Shown in pieces: positions 9,189 to 18,198 of a stretch of 64,000 bases of DNA (position 1 is the stretch's first letter; the number at the start of each line of letters is the position of its first letter). This DNA is from an uncultured Eubacteriales bacterium. Lineage in GTDB: Bacteria > Bacillota > Clostridia > Monoglobales > Monoglobaceae. Location of the stretch: NCBI GenBank assembly GCA_905198865.1, contig CAJKEB010000001.1:24671-88670 (forward strand). The letters are read 5' to 3'. The notes beneath the pieces were generated by a model, which saw only the letters and a list, made by a program, of their open reading frames with translations, did no database searches and was not told where the DNA came from. Made by a program: the position numbers and the translations under genes.

Positions 9189-10454
9189 ATGCCCGAAAAT
9201 ACACAAAACAGGAATATTCATTGTTCGTTCTGCGGCAAAACGCGGGAGCAAGTCCGCAGAATTATTGAAGGTCCGTCTAATATTTTCATCTGCAACGAAT
9301 GTGTGGAATTATGCAACGACCTTTTAAGCGACGAATTTGATTTGGAGTCAAAAGATATAGAAAGTTTTGACGAGCTTCCAAAGCCGAAGGAGCTTCATAA
9401 GTTCCTTGATGAATATATCATTGGTCAGGACGCTGCCAAAAAGGCGCTGTCTGTTGCGATTTACAATCACTATAAAAGAATTGAGACGGCGGCTGATAAT
9501 GATAATACGGACGATGTTGAACTTCAGAAAAGTAATATTCTTATGATTGGGCCTACCGGTTCCGGCAAGACATTTTTGGCGCAGACAATGGCAAAGCGTT
9601 TGAAAGTTCCGTTTGTTATTGCTGACGCAACCTCTCTTACAGAAGCCGGATATGTGGGTGAAGATGTTGAAAATATTCTGCTGAAGCTTATACAGGAGGC
9701 TGATTATGATATTGAGCTGGCTGAAAAGGGAATTATATATATAGATGAGGTAGATAAGATTTCAAGGAAATCTGAAAATCCATCTATAACTCGTGACGTA
9801 AGCGGTGAGGGTGTACAGCAGACATTACTTAAGATCCTCGAAGGTACAGTTGCCAATGTTCCGCCGAACGGTGGAAGAAAGCATCCGCATCAGGATTTTA
9901 TTCAGATAGATACCAAAAACATCTTATTTATTTGCGGCGGTGCATTTGAAGGTCTTGATAAGATAATCGAATCACGTATGACTGCCAAAACTGTTGGCTT
10001 CGGCGCAAAGATTGAAAGCAAAAAGGACCGCAACTGCGGCGATACGCTCAAAAACGTTATCCCGGAGGATCTAATTAAGTTTGGTATGATTCCTGAGCTC
10101 GTGGGTCGTCTGCCGATAGTCAGCACTTTGGATACGCTTAATCTTGAGGCGCTTAAGCGTATTTTCAGCGAACCCAAAAATGCTCTTCTCAAGCAATATA
10201 AGATGCTGCTTGAGATGGATAATGCTGAGCTTGAGTTTGAGGATGACGCGGTCACAGAGATTGCAAAAAAGGCTGTCGAACGTGAGACGGGCGCCCGTGG
10301 CTTACGAACTATAGTTGAAGATATTATGCTTGATATTATGTATGAGGTTCCGTCAATGCCCGACGCTGAAAAAGTCATTATCACAAAGGACTGTGTTTTG
10401 AAAAAAGGCGAACCGGTAATAATCCGTAAGAATACGAATACAAAATCTGCATAG
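9189..10454 (+). CDS. clpX: ATP-dependent Clp protease ATP-binding subunit ClpX
   Basis: This AAA+ unfoldase delivers substrates to ClpP. At residues about 11-45 the N-terminal zinc-binding domain shows CSFCGK and [12 protein letters not shown]. The AAA+ core follows: Walker A GPTGSGKT, Walker [10 protein letters not shown], sensor region GLDKIIESR, the ClpP-docking loop (IGF-type, here VGFGAK), and arginine-rich RETGARGLR near the C-terminus. The length (421 aa) is normal. A terminator follows 14 bp after the stop. Confidence 0.98.
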   Translation: MPENTQNRNIHCSFCGKTREQVRRIIEGPSNIFICNECVELCNDLLSDEFDLESKDIESFDELPKPKELHKFLDEYIIGQDAAKKALSVAIYNHYKRIETAADNDNTDDVELQKSNILMIGPTGSGKTFLAQTMAKRLKVPFVIADATSLTEAGYVGEDVENILLKLIQEADYDIELAEKGIIYIDEVDKISRKSENPSITRDVSGEGVQQTLLKILEGTVANVPPNGGRKHPHQDFIQIDTKNILFICGGAFEGLDKIIESRMTAKTVGFGAKIESKKDRNCGDTLKNVIPEDLIKFGMIPELVGRLPIVSTLDTLNLEALKRIFSEPKNALLKQYKMLLEMDNAELEFEDDAVTEIAKKAVERETGARGLRTIVEDIMLDIMYEVPSMPDAEKVIITKDCVLKKGEPVIIRKNTNTKSA

Positions 10455-10467
10455 TGATTAACATGTA

Positions 10468-10500
10468 AATAACGGACGGTAATCCGTCCGTTATTTGCCT
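10468..10500 (+). terminator. rho-independent terminator after clpX
   Basis: A perfect 12-bp stem (AATAACGGACGG / CCGTCCGTTATT) with a TAAT loop, followed by TTGCCTT. The next gene starts only about 30 bp later, so it must rely on read-through or on a promoter overlapping this element. Confidence 0.8.
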
Positions 10501-10526
10501 TAGATAAAAAAATTGGAGTGAAGCGT

Positions 10527-11234
10527 GTGGCATTAATTAAATGTACTGATGTAAATTTGAGCTATGATGGTTTCAGAGTTGCTGAGAATATTACTTTTGA
10601 AATAAACAGCGGAGATTATTACAGCATTATAGGCAGGAACGGCAGCGGAAAAAGCACTCTGCTTAAGGCACTGCTTAAATTAAAGCAGCCTGACTCTGGA
10701 TCAATTGAATATTGCAGCGGTCTTCGTCAGTCGGATATCGGCTATCTTGCGCAGCAAACCCCGGTGCAGAAGGATTTTCCCGCATCTGTCGGCGAGGTGG
10801 TTCTTTCCGGATGCCTGAAAAGCGATAGATTTAAGCCGTTTTATAATAAGAACGACAAAAGACTTGCCGAAGAAAAAATGTCGCTTCTCGGCATTACTGA
10901 TATTAAAAACAAGTGCTTCCGTGAGCTCAGCGGCGGTCAGCAGCAGAGGGTTTTACTTGCGAGAGCCATGTGCGCTACTAAGAAAATATTGTTTCTCGAC
11001 GAGCCTGTTACCGGCCTTGATCCTGTTGTAACAACCGAGTTTTTTAATATAATTAATGAAATGCATAAGAACGGTGTTACTATTGTTATGGTATCCCATG
11101 ACATTCATTGCGCCGTTAAGTATTCCAACCGAATTTTACACATGGACGGCGGAATTGCGTTTGATGGCACAGCACAGGAATATGTTCATTCCAAAGTCGG
11201 CACGCAGTTTATTGGAGGTCACAGACATGATTGA
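10527..11234 (+). CDS. metal ABC transporter ATP-binding protein (Zn/Mn/Fe type)
   Basis: This ATPase of a metal-ion ABC importer has Walker A GRNGSGKST, signature LSGGQQQR, Walker B ILFLDEPVTGLDP and the switch His in VSHDIH. I place the start at GTG 10527 because GGAG at 10515-10518 is spaced 8 bp from it; the in-frame GTG at 10518 overlaps that ribosome site. The length (235 aa) and the permease partner match the ZnuC/MntB/SitB group. It overlaps the permease gene by 8 bp. No substrate-binding lipoprotein gene is adjacent. The DtxR-like regulator downstream suggests iron or manganese rather than zinc. Confidence 0.9.
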   Translation: MALIKCTDVNLSYDGFRVAENITFEINSGDYYSIIGRNGSGKSTLLKALLKLKQPDSGSIEYCSGLRQSDIGYLAQQTPVQKDFPASVGEVVLSGCLKSDRFKPFYNKNDKRLAEEKMSLLGITDIKNKCFRELSGGQQQRVLLARAMCATKKILFLDEPVTGLDPVVTTEFFNIINEMHKNGVTIVMVSHDIHCAVKYSNRILHMDGGIAFDGTAQEYVHSKVGTQFIGGHRHD

Positions 11235-12039
11235 GACGTTACATATTATGTTTTCATATACGTTTATTGTCAGGGCGTTAATTGTCGGACTGCTTGTTTC
11301 GCTGTGCGCCGCACTTTTAGGGGTTAGTCTTGTGCTCAAGCGTTACTCAATGATTGGCGACGGACTGAGCCATGTTGGTTTTGGTGCAATTGCTGTTGCA
11401 ACCGCATTTAATTGGGCTCCTATGGAATTTACGATTCCCGTAGTTGTTATAGCGGCGTTTCTTTTGCTCAGAATAAGCGAAAACAGCAGTATTAAGGGCG
11501 ACAGCGCAATAGCTGTTATCTCGACCGGAGCGCTTGCAATAGGAATTTTGGTTGCGTCAATGACGACAGGCATGAACACTGATATCAACAGTTATTTGTT
11601 TGGCAGTATTCTTGCGATGAATATGTCGGACGTTGTTATGAGCATTGTTTTATCGCTTGTTGTGCTGCTACTTTTTGTGTTGTTCTATAACAAGATTTTT
11701 GCGGTTACTTTTGATGAAACTTTTGCAAAGGCTACCGGTATCAAAGCCGGCATATATAACATGCTGCTGGCTTTTTTGACTGCTATTACTATTGTACTTG
11801 GAATGAGAATGATGGGCGCGCTGCTGATATCGAGTTTGATTATTTTCCCGGCGCTTTCGGCTATGCGTATTTGCAAACACTTTAAAACAGTAGTTTTTGT
11901 TTCGGCAATAATATCTGTCTTATGTTTTCTGGTCGGACTTATCGGTTCATACTTTTTCTCTACGCCGACCGGAGCAACAGTTGTTGTGCTGAATATTATA
12001 GTATTTATTATATTTTCTGTTATAGGAAAGATAAGATAG
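11227..12039 (+). CDS. metal ABC transporter permease (ZnuB/MntC family)
   Basis: This 270-aa integral membrane subunit starts at the ATG at 11227, with GGAGG nine bases upstream, and overlaps the ATPase gene by 8 bp. Hydrophobic segments account for about eight transmembrane helices. The block SMIGDGLSHVGFGA near residue 45 is the conserved start of this family, and the GMRMMGALLISSLIIFPA loop holds the ATPase contact. The partner ATPase lies upstream and a metal regulator lies downstream. Metal specificity cannot be read from the sequence. Confidence 0.92.
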   Translation: MIETLHIMFSYTFIVRALIVGLLVSLCAALLGVSLVLKRYSMIGDGLSHVGFGAIAVATAFNWAPMEFTIPVVVIAAFLLLRISENSSIKGDSAIAVISTGALAIGILVASMTTGMNTDINSYLFGSILAMNMSDVVMSIVLSLVVLLLFVLFYNKIFAVTFDETFAKATGIKAGIYNMLLAFLTAITIVLGMRMMGALLISSLIIFPALSAMRICKHFKTVVFVSAIISVLCFLVGLIGSYFFSTPTGATVVVLNIIVFIIFSVIGKIR

Positions 12040-12075
12040 TTACGACTTTTTACTGACGTTATTGTTTTGATTTCC

Positions 12076-12104
12076 TTGACAATTAAGTTGTATTATGTTA
12101 GTAT
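12076..12104 (+). promoter_or_regulatory. sigma-A promoter of the DtxR-family regulator
   Basis: TTGACA (12076-12081), a 17-bp spacer and TAGTAT (12099-12104) lie about 40 bp before the start codon. Confidence 0.7.
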
Positions 12105-12145
12105 TTAATTATAATTTGTTATTTAGTATGGGGTGAAAGTCTGCA

Positions 12146-12526
12146 ATGAGAATTATGGAATCTGCAGAGAACTATCTTGAAACAATTCTTATGCTGACAA
12201 ATCAGGGTAAGCAGGTACGCTCTATTGATATAGTTGCCGAGACGGGTTATACAAAACCGAGTATAAGCCGTGCAGTTAAGGCCTTAAAAGAGAGCGGATA
12301 TATATCGGTTGATGAACATGGTCATATTAAGCTCAACGATTCAGGTCTTAAGATAGCTGAGAAGATTTATGAGAGGCATAGGCTTTTGAGCCAATATCTT
12401 ATAAGAATCGGCGTTTCAGAGGAGACTGCCTTGGCTGATGCTTGTAGGATTGAGCATGTCATCAGTGATGAGAGCTTTGAAAAACTCAAAGATTTTGTCG
12501 ATAAGCTTGAGTCATCGAATTCATGA
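12146..12526 (+). CDS. DtxR/MntR-family metal-dependent transcriptional regulator
   Basis: This 126-aa protein is a winged helix (residues about 5-70; VRSIDIVAETGYTKPSISRA is the recognition region) followed by the metal-binding dimerisation domain, with no C-terminal SH3 domain. The length is MntR-like. The metal-site residues are mixed: the block DACRIEHVISDE reads C-x2-E-H, as in iron-responsive DtxR, where MntR has E-x2-E-H. The His in RHRLLSQYL is retained. An Asn stands where MntR has its first Asp ligand. It lies just after the metal transporter genes, which it probably controls. Iron responsiveness is inferred from the Cys ligand. Confidence 0.88.
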   Translation: MRIMESAENYLETILMLTNQGKQVRSIDIVAETGYTKPSISRAVKALKESGYISVDEHGHIKLNDSGLKIAEKIYERHRLLSQYLIRIGVSEETALADACRIEHVISDESFEKLKDFVDKLESSNS

Positions 12527-12554
12527 TAGATTAGTTTTATTTAAAATTGAATAG

Positions 12555-12725
12555 TTCAAAGGTGCATTATATTAGCTTATAATGATAATAGGGAATATGA
12601 GTGAAAATCTCAAACAGTCCTTGCTGCCGTAATGCTGAGCTGACAAATAATACCACTGAGCTTTGCTTGGGAAGGGTTTGTCGTGTGTTGAAGCTAAGTC
12701 GGAAGACCTGCCTTTGAATGGTTGT
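12555..12725 (+). promoter_or_regulatory. cobalamin (adenosylcobalamin-type) riboswitch aptamer
   Basis: The conserved blocks of the cobalamin riboswitch appear in order: AAGGTGC at 12558, ATAATAGGGAA near 12585, GTGAAAATC, the CCACTG element near 12652, GGGAAGG at 12669, an AAGTC element, and GAAGACCTGCC at 12702-12712 (the last is almost invariant). It lies on the strand of the gene that starts at 12839 and about 110 bp upstream. When cobalamin is bound, such elements normally switch off a downstream gene for B12 uptake or synthesis. Confidence 0.92.
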
Positions 12726-12796
12726 TCCCAATATTCACAGGGTCTTGAATTTGGCAAATACACATAGCTTATAACTGCAATGTGTTTTTTGTGTCT

Positions 12797-12823
12797 GCAC
12801 TCTGTGCAGGCATTTTTTATTTT
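12797..12823 (+). terminator. riboswitch expression-platform terminator
   Basis: CTGCAC-TCT-GTGCAG followed by GCATTTTTT lies directly ahead of the ribosome site AGGAGG (12826-12831). A second weaker pairing, CACAT/ATGTG then TTTTTT, sits at about 12762-12790. Their position between aptamer and start codon fits transcriptional attenuation when ligand is bound. Confidence 0.65.
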
Positions 12824-12838
12824 ACAGGAGGTAAATGT

Positions 12839-15775
12839 ATGTTAAACAAAACAAGAATAAGCAAGGTCACAGCATTGGTTTTGTCAATTATTATGTGTGT
12901 GTCTTTGCTCAGCGGTATTACGGTCTTTGCCGATATCGCACAAAAGACAGTCACTGTATCGATTTCGGGTGAATCTTTTTATCTTCCGCCCGAGGAACTT
13001 GCTGTTTCTTCAGGGATTGCCTATGAATACGGCTATGAAGATTCAGACGATGGCAAGGTAAGCGTATTCGATGCGCTTGTTGCCGCACACCTTTATTTGC
13101 TTGGCGAAGATTTATTTACACAAGCTACTGCCAAGGATTATCTTGATATAAGCGACGGCTGGATAACAAAAGTGCTTGGCGAGGACGCATCATCCTCAGG
13201 GTTTTTAGTAAATGACAGAACGCCGAATGATGGTGTGTATAATCCGACTTATGGTTCGTATACATCATATACGGCTGATAAGGCATATCTTGAAGATAAT
13301 GATATTGTGACTTTCTTTTTCTATCAGGATTTATCGTACTGGAGCGATTACTATTCATTTTTTGATAAGAGAGAAGTATCTGCATACACGAACAGCGAAG
13401 TGACACTTAATCTCAGCGGCTTTATTTCGTTTATGGGATGTTATCCGGAGGAGGATATTGCTGATTCAACAGTACCACTTTCTGATATTAAAATACTTGT
13501 CGGAACAGAAAAGAGCGTTTTTGAGGATGCAGGTATAGTCACTGATGAAGCCGGAAATTTCACACTTGAATTCAGCAAGCCGGGAACATATTATATATCG
13601 GCGCAGAGCTTTTCTGACGGAATAACTTATTTTGTACTGCCTTGGTGTGAGGTTACCGTTTCTGACAGCGCCGTACCTACTGCAACAGCAAGCTCAGAAC
13701 CTACAGAAAGTCCGGAGCCTGTTGCTACCGCAGAGCCGACGTCAACTCCTCTTACTGATGCGCAGATAAACAGCAAAATCAAAAATCTTGTGAGTAATAT
13801 ATCTTCATCATTTTATTCAACAACTGAAGCGTGGACCTTGCTGGACATGGTTTGTGGCGGCTATAAATCCAAGCTCACGAACGGAGCTGAGTCACTTCAG
13901 GCGTTAATAGATGAAGCATATGCTTCTGAGAGTATAGGAGAGATATCAAAGGATGCGCTTGCAATAAAAGCCTTGGGCGGCAATCTTAATGCGCTTAAAA
14001 CTAACAACGGTACAGAGCTTGACCTTATAGAAAAGCTGTCAGGCTTTACCACCGAAAATATTACGTATATAACAGACGCTGTATTTGCATTGAATGTGTA
14101 TGATTCGGGTGATTATACAGCCGGTGGAAACTTAACCCGCGAGGCGCTTATTAATTATATTCTGACAAGCCGTAATTCTGACGGAATTTGGGGATATACA
14201 TGGGGCGGCATGAGTTTCCCTGATTATGATTCGACGGCAATGGTGCTCAATGCCCTGTCTCCGTATTATAATGCGGCCTCAGCCGAAGATGCTGGACTTA
14301 GCGAAGAACTGTATACAGAGATAAAGAATGCTGTTGACAGTATTGTCTCAATTTTATCGTCTGTACAAGGTGATGCAGGAACATATTACAGTTCAAATAC
14401 TGATGCGGTTGTTATAATCGGACTCACCTCAATAGGAATCAATCCGGCTCAGGATGAAAGATTTATCAAGAACGGCAAGAGTGTGATTGACGGTCTGTTG
14501 AGCTATGCGCTCGATGACAACAGTGGTTTTGGTTATACAAATAACAGTGAGTATAACGCTCTGGCAACCGAGCAGAGCTTCCGTGCTTTGGTTTCATATC
14601 TTGGACTTACGCAGAACAACGGAGCCGCATATGATATATATGACATTATTCCTATTAAGCCTGTTTCGTCTGGTTCTTCATCAGGAAGCGGCAGCAGCGG
14701 AGGAAGCGGTAACAGCGGCGCCTCTACAGGTTCAATCACTGTCACTGTTTCGGTTATCGGAGATACTGACCATGGCGAGGGTAATCATACCGGCTCATAT
14801 CCAACATGGATTGCTTCAACAAAAAAGACGCTATCAAGCGGAGCAAAAGCAGCTGATGTTCTTAAAACGGTGCTGACAGAAAATGGATATACGGTTAAAG
14901 GAATCGATAGCGGATATATCTCGTCAATAACATCGCCTGACGGAGTTACAATCGGCGAGTTTACAAACGGTAAAAACAGCGGTTGGCTTTATACTGTAAA
15001 CGGAGTTGCTCCAAGTGTTGGAATTGATTCGTATACGCTAAAAAATGGCGATATAGTAAAGCTGTATTACAGCGATGATTATACAAAGGAAACAAACACA
15101 GGCAGCACATCAGAAAGCGGCACAGCCGGAAGCACCGGAAATAGTAATCAAAATGATACGGTATCGTCGCCTCAGCCGAGCAATGCACCGACTGTAACAT
15201 CAGCGCCTGCTTCGGGTGACTATTTATACAGTGATTTGCCGGGCAGTCATTGGGCAAACGATTATATAGTGCTTATGACTGAAAAAGGTTTGCTGAATGG
15301 CTATGAGGATGGTACTTTCAGACCGGATTCCAATATCAGCAGGGCGGAGCTTGTTGCAATTATTTACAGAGTCTACAACTCAGAAGTTGTGCAGACAGGA
15401 GTAACAGATATTGAATTTACTGATGTCAGCGCCGATGAATGGTATACACCGTATATATACTGGGCCGCAGGTGCAGGATATATCAATGGTTATGAGAACG
15501 GCACATTTATGCCTGATGAATATATAACCCGCGAGGATATATGCGTAATTCTTAATAGAGTTATTGAAAAGCAGGGAATAACTTTAGTCAGCCAAGCTGC
15601 TGAAGCAATTGAGTTTGCAGACAGCATTGAAATCTCGGATTATGCAGTAGATAGTGTAAAGAATATGCAGAATCTCGGAGTAATAAGCGGTAAGGAAAAC
15701 AATATGTTTGCACCAAAAGAAAATGCAACCAGAGCGGAAATATCCAAAATGGTTGCACTGAGCTTATTAAGTTAA
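12839..15775 (+). CDS. S-layer-anchored intrinsic-factor-like protein (alpha/alpha barrel + DUF4430 + 3 SLH), cobalamin-riboswitch controlled
   Basis: This 978-aa secreted protein starts at the ATG with AGGAGG seven bases upstream. Domains in order: signal peptide 1-31 (cleavage after VFA); a beta-rich domain at about 34-160 with a DUF4430-like SVFDALVAA helix; an Ig-like segment to about 275; a Pro/Thr linker; an alpha/alpha-barrel of the terpene-cyclase/transcobalamin fold at about 306-606 (repeat turns such as RNSDGIWGY); a Ser/Gly linker; DUF4430 (transcobalamin-like C-terminal domain) at 634-749 with GWLYTVNGVAP; a Thr/Ser/Pro linker; and three SLH domains at 797-977. Intrinsic factor and transcobalamin hold cobalamin between exactly such a barrel and beta-domain. 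With the riboswitch and the adjacent ECF transporter, a cell-wall-held corrinoid-capture role is strongly suggested but not proven. Its stop codon overlaps the stop of the convergent transporter gene. Confidence 0.85.
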   Translation: MLNKTRISKVTALVLSIIMCVSLLSGITVFADIAQKTVTVSISGESFYLPPEELAVSSGIAYEYGYEDSDDGKVSVFDALVAAHLYLLGEDLFTQATAKDYLDISDGWITKVLGEDASSSGFLVNDRTPNDGVYNPTYGSYTSYTADKAYLEDNDIVTFFFYQDLSYWSDYYSFFDKREVSAYTNSEVTLNLSGFISFMGCYPEEDIADSTVPLSDIKILVGTEKSVFEDAGIVTDEAGNFTLEFSKPGTYYISAQSFSDGITYFVLPWCEVTVSDSAVPTATASSEPTESPEPVATAEPTSTPLTDAQINSKIKNLVSNISSSFYSTTEAWTLLDMVCGGYKSKLTNGAESLQALIDEAYASESIGEISKDALAIKALGGNLNALKTNNGTELDLIEKLSGFTTENITYITDAVFALNVYDSGDYTAGGNLTREALINYILTSRNSDGIWGYTWGGMSFPDYDSTAMVLNALSPYYNAASAEDAGLSEELYTEIKNAVDSIVSILSSVQGDAGTYYSSNTDAVVIIGLTSIGINPAQDERFIKNGKSVIDGLLSYALDDNSGFGYTNNSEYNALATEQSFRALVSYLGLTQNNGAAYDIYDIIPIKPVSSGSSSGSGSSGGSGNSGASTGSITVTVSVIGDTDHGEGNHTGSYPTWIASTKKTLSSGAKAADVLKTVLTENGYTVKGIDSGYISSITSPDGVTIGEFTNGKNSGWLYTVNGVAPSVGIDSYTLKNGDIVKLYYSDDYTKETNTGSTSESGTAGSTGNSNQNDTVSSPQPSNAPTVTSAPASGDYLYSDLPGSHWANDYIVLMTEKGLLNGYEDGTFRPDSNISRAELVAIIYRVYNSEVVQTGVTDIEFTDVSADEWYTPYIYWAAGAGYINGYENGTFMPDEYITREDICVILNRVIEKQGITLVSQAAEAIEFADSIEISDYAVDSVKNMQNLGVISGKENNMFAPKENATRAEISKMVALSLLS

Positions 15776-18198
15776 TTATATGAGTTCTCACCCTTGAGCA
15801 GTAAGCCATATTTCTTTTTAATGCGGTCGAGCTTGCCGAGCATCGGCTTTGCAAGCACAGCAAGAAATATTACTGTGGATATAGCATGAATTGTATCGTA
15901 GGGCAGACCGGAAAGATAATATGCTGCAAGGCTTGGAATCGTGATTTCCGCACCGCTCATCAGCAGTGAGGCGGGATTCATGATTCCGCCGTATATCAGC
16001 ATGGTAGCAATAAAACCGAATACACATATGGGCACGACCGTTTTCGGGAGTGCCTCTTTTTTATACATAAATCCGGCAATAAACCCAATCAGTCCGCATG
16101 CGAGCATCTGCCAGGGCGTCCACGGTCCCTGACCTACAAATATGTTTGAAACAAACATGGTAATAACGCCAATCAAAAACCCACGCTGTGAGCCAAGAGC
16201 CATGCCTGAAATTATTATTATTGCAACAGTCGGCTTAAACTGAGGCACCATATAGAAAGCAAGTCTGCCCACAACGCCGATCGTGCATAATACGGCAATG
16301 GTTACAAGCTCACGAGCCTGCGGTTTGCGTCCTTCAAACATAAGAACAAACGGAATTATTGAAAGAAGAATTATCGCAAGTCCTGTGTAATAATACGGTC
16401 TGTCACCGAGATAGTTTGTGCCCAAAAAGATAATCAGCGGTATAAGCAGAATAGACAGGACTGAAAAGAAAATCGAGCTTCCGTCTGCTTTACTGCTCAT
16501 TATATTTGTTTTTACCGGTTCAAGATTTTTCGGCGGCGTAAAACTATCGTTGTCTTTGGGAGTGGTTTTTGTAATAACCGGCGTTCCGCCGATTGCATAT
16601 ATTACGTCGTCGGTGGTGATTGCGTTTGGTATAATATGCCGCGCTATTCTGTTTGCTGCCGTTGTGTAGAAATTATTCCCCGAGAAGAAGGCGCGAGGTT
16701 CGTCCTTAGAAATAATTTCACCGTCAAACAGGAAAGCACAGTTGTCCGAATACTGAGCGCAAAACTCAATATCATGCGATACCATAATTATCGAAATGCC
16801 TCTGATTTTGAGATTTAGGAGTATTCCGGCAAGCTTTTTCTTAAAGTGTGCGTCAAGTCCTTTAGTCGGCTCATCAAGCAGCAAAATTCTCGGCTTTTTC
16901 AGCAACACCTTTGCAAGCGCTGCGCGCTGCTGTTCACCGCCGGATAAGTCGTACGGGTGCATGTAAAGCAGCTCGCTTAAGTCGCACAGCTTAATAATGT
17001 TTTGGAGATATGCGTTGTCATTCTTTTGAAGTCCCTGCATTAAGTCGTCAATCACAGTTGATTTTTCAAAGATGGTTGTAGGGTCCTGCGGCAGCATACA
17101 TATGCGGTTGCCGTATAGTTCGATATTGCCGCGATATGGTTTATTTGTTCCTGAAAGTATAGACAAGAACGTGCTTTTTCCTACGCCGGTGCTCCCAACA
17201 ATAGACTGCCATTCGCCGCTGCAAAGCGTCAGAGAAACATTTTTAAGTATGTCGTTTTCTCTTTTTGCATATCTGAACCATATGTTATTTGCCTTAAGTA
17301 CCGTTTCGTCTTTGTTATAGCCCAGTTTTTTAACGGGAACCTTGCGGATTTTCTTGTTTGAAACAAACTCGCTTATCCATTCTCTGCCCTCTCTGACAGT
17401 AAGAGGACAGTTGCTGCCGCTGTCAACGCTCGCAAATATTTGTGCTGGAGCAGGCATAGCAGTAAACATTTCATTATTTGTGTTGCGAAGCTGAAGTATA
17501 ACGCTTCTGGGGTCACTGTCTGCAATTATTCTGCCGTTATCCATCACAATCATTCGGTCAGAAATAGGGACAACCTCTTCAAGATTGTGCGCAGAAATCA
17601 ATATTGATGTACCGAATTCGCAGTTAATCTTAAGAAGCATCTGCATAAAGTCGCCGGCAGAAATAGGGTCAAGCTGTGCAGTCGGCTCGTCAAGTATCAG
17701 AATTTTCGGCTCTAAAACCATGACCGAGGCTAAGCTCAAAAGCTGCTTTTGTCCGCCCGAAAGAGTGTTTGTATCACGGTAAAACCATGATTGAAGTCCG
17801 AAAAAGCTCGCCATTTCAGACACCCGCAGCCTGATTTCGTCAGTGTCATAACCAAGGCTTTCAAGGCCGAATGCCATCTCATGCCAGACCTTGTCGGTTA
17901 CAATCTGGTTTTCGGCTTTTTGCATTACAAAGCCAATCTCTGAGGCTTGGCTTTTCGGACTGATTTTTTCAAGGCTGTTGCCGCAGAAGCTTATGCTTCC
18001 GGAACGAAAACCGCTCGGTGCCAATGCTGTTTTAAGCTGTTTGAGCAAAGTTGTCTTGCCGCAGCCGGATTTGCCGCAAAGCGTAATAAATTCGCCGCTT
18101 TTTATATCAAAGCTTATGTTCTTAAGAGTAAAATTATTTCGCGCGCTGTTTGCGTTTGTATATGAGAAATTTAAATCTTTGATCGAAAATAATTCCAT
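15772..18198 (-). CDS. ECF transporter fusion: two energising ATPases plus membrane S component in one chain
   Basis: This 808-aa protein starts at the ATG at 18196-18198, which has GGAGG eight bases upstream; a longer reading adds 23 poorly supported residues. Residues 1-270 are a first ABC ATPase (Walker A GKSGCGKTT near 45, LSGGQKQ, ILILDEPTAQLDP). About 300-520 is a second (GSTGVGKST near 333, LSGGEQQR, ILLLDEPTKGLD). From about 566 on there are around six hydrophobic helices of an ECF S component, including QFKPTVAIIIISGMALGSQR and GQGPWTPWQMLACG, which I recall from S components linked to cobalamin. ECF importers normally make A, A' and S as separate proteins. The T component is encoded directly upstream and overlaps by 28 bp. 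A corrinoid substrate is inferred from neighbours. Confidence 0.85.
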   Translation of the reverse strand: MELFSIKDLNFSYTNANSARNNFTLKNISFDIKSGEFITLCGKSGCGKTTLLKQLKTALAPSGFRSGSISFCGNSLEKISPKSQASEIGFVMQKAENQIVTDKVWHEMAFGLESLGYDTDEIRLRVSEMASFFGLQSWFYRDTNTLSGGQKQLLSLASVMVLEPKILILDEPTAQLDPISAGDFMQMLLKINCEFGTSILISAHNLEEVVPISDRMIVMDNGRIIADSDPRSVILQLRNTNNEMFTAMPAPAQIFASVDSGSNCPLTVREGREWISEFVSNKKIRKVPVKKLGYNKDETVLKANNIWFRYAKRENDILKNVSLTLCSGEWQSIVGSTGVGKSTFLSILSGTNKPYRGNIELYGNRICMLPQDPTTIFEKSTVIDDLMQGLQKNDNAYLQNIIKLCDLSELLYMHPYDLSGGEQQRAALAKVLLKKPRILLLDEPTKGLDAHFKKKLAGILLNLKIRGISIIMVSHDIEFCAQYSDNCAFLFDGEIISKDEPRAFFSGNNFYTTAANRIARHIIPNAITTDDVIYAIGGTPVITKTTPKDNDSFTPPKNLEPVKTNIMSSKADGSSIFFSVLSILLIPLIIFLGTNYLGDRPYYYTGLAIILLSIIPFVLMFEGRKPQARELVTIAVLCTIGVVGRLAFYMVPQFKPTVAIIIISGMALGSQRGFLIGVITMFVSNIFVGQGPWTPWQMLACGLIGFIAGFMYKKEALPKTVVPICVFGFIATMLIYGGIMNPASLLMSGAEITIPSLAAYYLSGLPYDTIHAISTVIFLAVLAKPMLGKLDRIKKKYGLLLKGENSYN

